A stretch of 64,000 bases of DNA from Eulemur rufifrons. Its lineage: Eukaryota > Chordata > Mammalia > Primates > Lemuridae. Shown here piece after piece: positions 63,236 to 64,000 of this stretch. Positions within the stretch are counted from its first letter, which is position 1, and each line of letters opens with the position of its first letter. The stretch spans positions 83,029,114 to 83,093,113 of the forward strand of contig NC_090984.1 in the NCBI RefSeq assembly GCF_041146395.1, read 5' to 3'. Both the position numbers and the translations under genes were made by a program. A model generated the notes under the pieces. The model was not told where the DNA came from. It did no database searches and worked only from the letters and a program-made list of their open reading frames with translations.

Positions 63236-63620
63236 CATTGGGCAACAATATCAGTATATTTTTGTTTTAAATTCATATTTAGCAAAGGCTCAACTCCTAA
63301 TTGTCATCACCCAGAGAAAAGCATAATTGAGACTGATTTACAGACTAACGAAGCTCAAGTTACTGGGCATGCGGGGCTTACTGAGATTGCTCTGACATTG
63401 ACCCCACTGAGATGGAGGCCAGAATGTCCCACGAAGGCTTCTCCTTTTCATGACTTTGGGAGGGTTGGTGTAAGGAATCAAAGGTGGCTCCAAGCCAACT
63501 TGGCAATGGTAAGAGTATTAGTGTACAAGACCAGGGGGAGGATGGAAAGGAGAAGAAATTTTGGAAAGATATTCGGAAAACAAAATCACCAGGACTTGGA
63601 AGAGAGCGTGTCATGGCGGC
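63236..63620. other. Non-coding sequence, no recognised element
   Basis: Possible remains of ERV internal sequence cannot be excluded, but no motif is visible. Confidence 0.4.
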
Positions 63621-63621
63621 G

Positions 63622-63775
63622 AGCGCACAGGCTATGGAATCACACCTGACCTGGAACCACAGCTCTCCACCAGCCAGCTGTGTGGCCTTGGACAACTTAA
63701 CCTTGTGGAAATTCCATTTTTGTAAAATGTGTGCCAGTAATAATAGTTATCTCATGTGGCTGCTGAGAATGTTTG
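63622..63775 (+). mobile_element. MIR SINE
   Basis: 'CAGGCTATGGAATCACACCTG', 'CTGGAACCACAGCTCTCCACC', 'CCAGCTGTGTGGCCTTGGAC', 'AACTTAACCTTGTGG', 'TTTGTAAAATGTGTGCCAGTAA', 'TAATAGTTATCTCATG' is a well-kept MIR in forward order. Confidence 0.82.
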
Positions 63776-64000
63776 TCCTTACTGGACTGCACTGATCAGC
63801 CCTTTCCTGTCACTCAATCTCTTCACCTCTCGAGACTCTTTGCCCCCTTGTCCCCATCCATAAACACACTTCCCCCATACTTTTTTTTTTTTCAAAAAAG
63901 CCTCCCACAAGCTTTGACCTTTTCTAGCATTATGCCTCTGTTTTATTGTCCATTACTTCATCGTGAATCCTTGATGCAAAATGCTTGTCAGCACTTCCCC
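63776..64000. other. Non-coding sequence at the window edge
   Basis: Pyrimidine-rich text ('CTTTGCCCCCTTGTCCCC', 'TAGCATTATGCCTCTGTTTTA') is faintly L2-like. It runs off the window. Confidence 0.35.

Overview
The window is nuclear DNA of a primate, most likely a lemuriform strepsirrhine. Alu (7SL-derived) SINEs are dense on both strands. The younger ones carry the lemur-type consensus: a right arm reading 'GTGAGCTAGGCTGACGCCACGG', plus an A-rich insert after 'AAAATAGAAAGAAATTA' in the middle linker. The L1 3' ends finish in 'TGTACCCCCATAATA..TGAAATAAA', which fits the same lineage. I recognise no functional protein-coding gene, no intact RNA gene, no CRISPR array and no operon-like structure. 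The region looks intergenic or deep intronic. The longest stop-free stretches are about 140 codons and are explained by decayed transposase, by translated Alu or L1 sequence, or by chance.

Layout. 1-13 kb: three tandemly oriented + strand Alus (2.27-3.90 kb), LTR-like repeats (4.2 and 5.8 kb), L2/MIR relics, four further Alus and a U6 snRNA retropseudogene (11.76 kb). 13-24 kb: MIRs, a MER1-like hAT element, old L1 pieces, a near-perfect 40-bp palindrome (16.97 kb), an LTR-like repeat and a 1.2-kb Tigger DNA transposon (22.55-23.75 kb). 24-35 kb: mostly single-copy or very old sequence, with L2, antisense LINE-like pieces, a purine tract, a first solo LTR (29.8 kb), MIRs and a MER5A-like element. 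35-43 kb: two antisense fossils of hAT/Charlie-type transposons with recognisable transposase motifs (35.5-36.5 and about 38.9-41.2 kb). Between them lies a second solo LTR of the same family as the first, with a perfect 4-bp target duplication. An unusual one-and-a-half-unit Alu composite sits at the 3' edge of the larger fossil. 43-53 kb: unique sequence, a lemur-type L1 with a 5' inversion and a 12-bp target-site duplication (46.05-46.81 kb), a MaLR-like LTR, MIR, a CA microsatellite and L2. 53-64 kb: a minus-strand 3'-UTR-like block (53.9-55.1 kb), an MST/THE1-like LTR, an old L1 ORF2 segment split by an Alu, a second copy of that Alu's 5' end next to a palindrome (57.7 kb), two related LTRs in inverted orientation (58.7-60.2 kb), a 10-bp minisatellite, and a Tigger MITE split by an ERV LTR (61.75-62.53 kb).

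Nothing here acts together as a pathway. The relationships are insertion events, and nesting with target-site duplications gives their relative order: L1 then Alu; Tigger MITE then ERV LTR; hAT then Alu composite; LTR then Alu monomer. The most interesting items are the hAT fossils, the 113-bp duplication beside a fold-back, the composite Alu, and the unidentified 3'-UTR-like block. I saw no convincing new biological system. Family names are from memory of consensus sequences without a database search, so subfamily labels are tentative.
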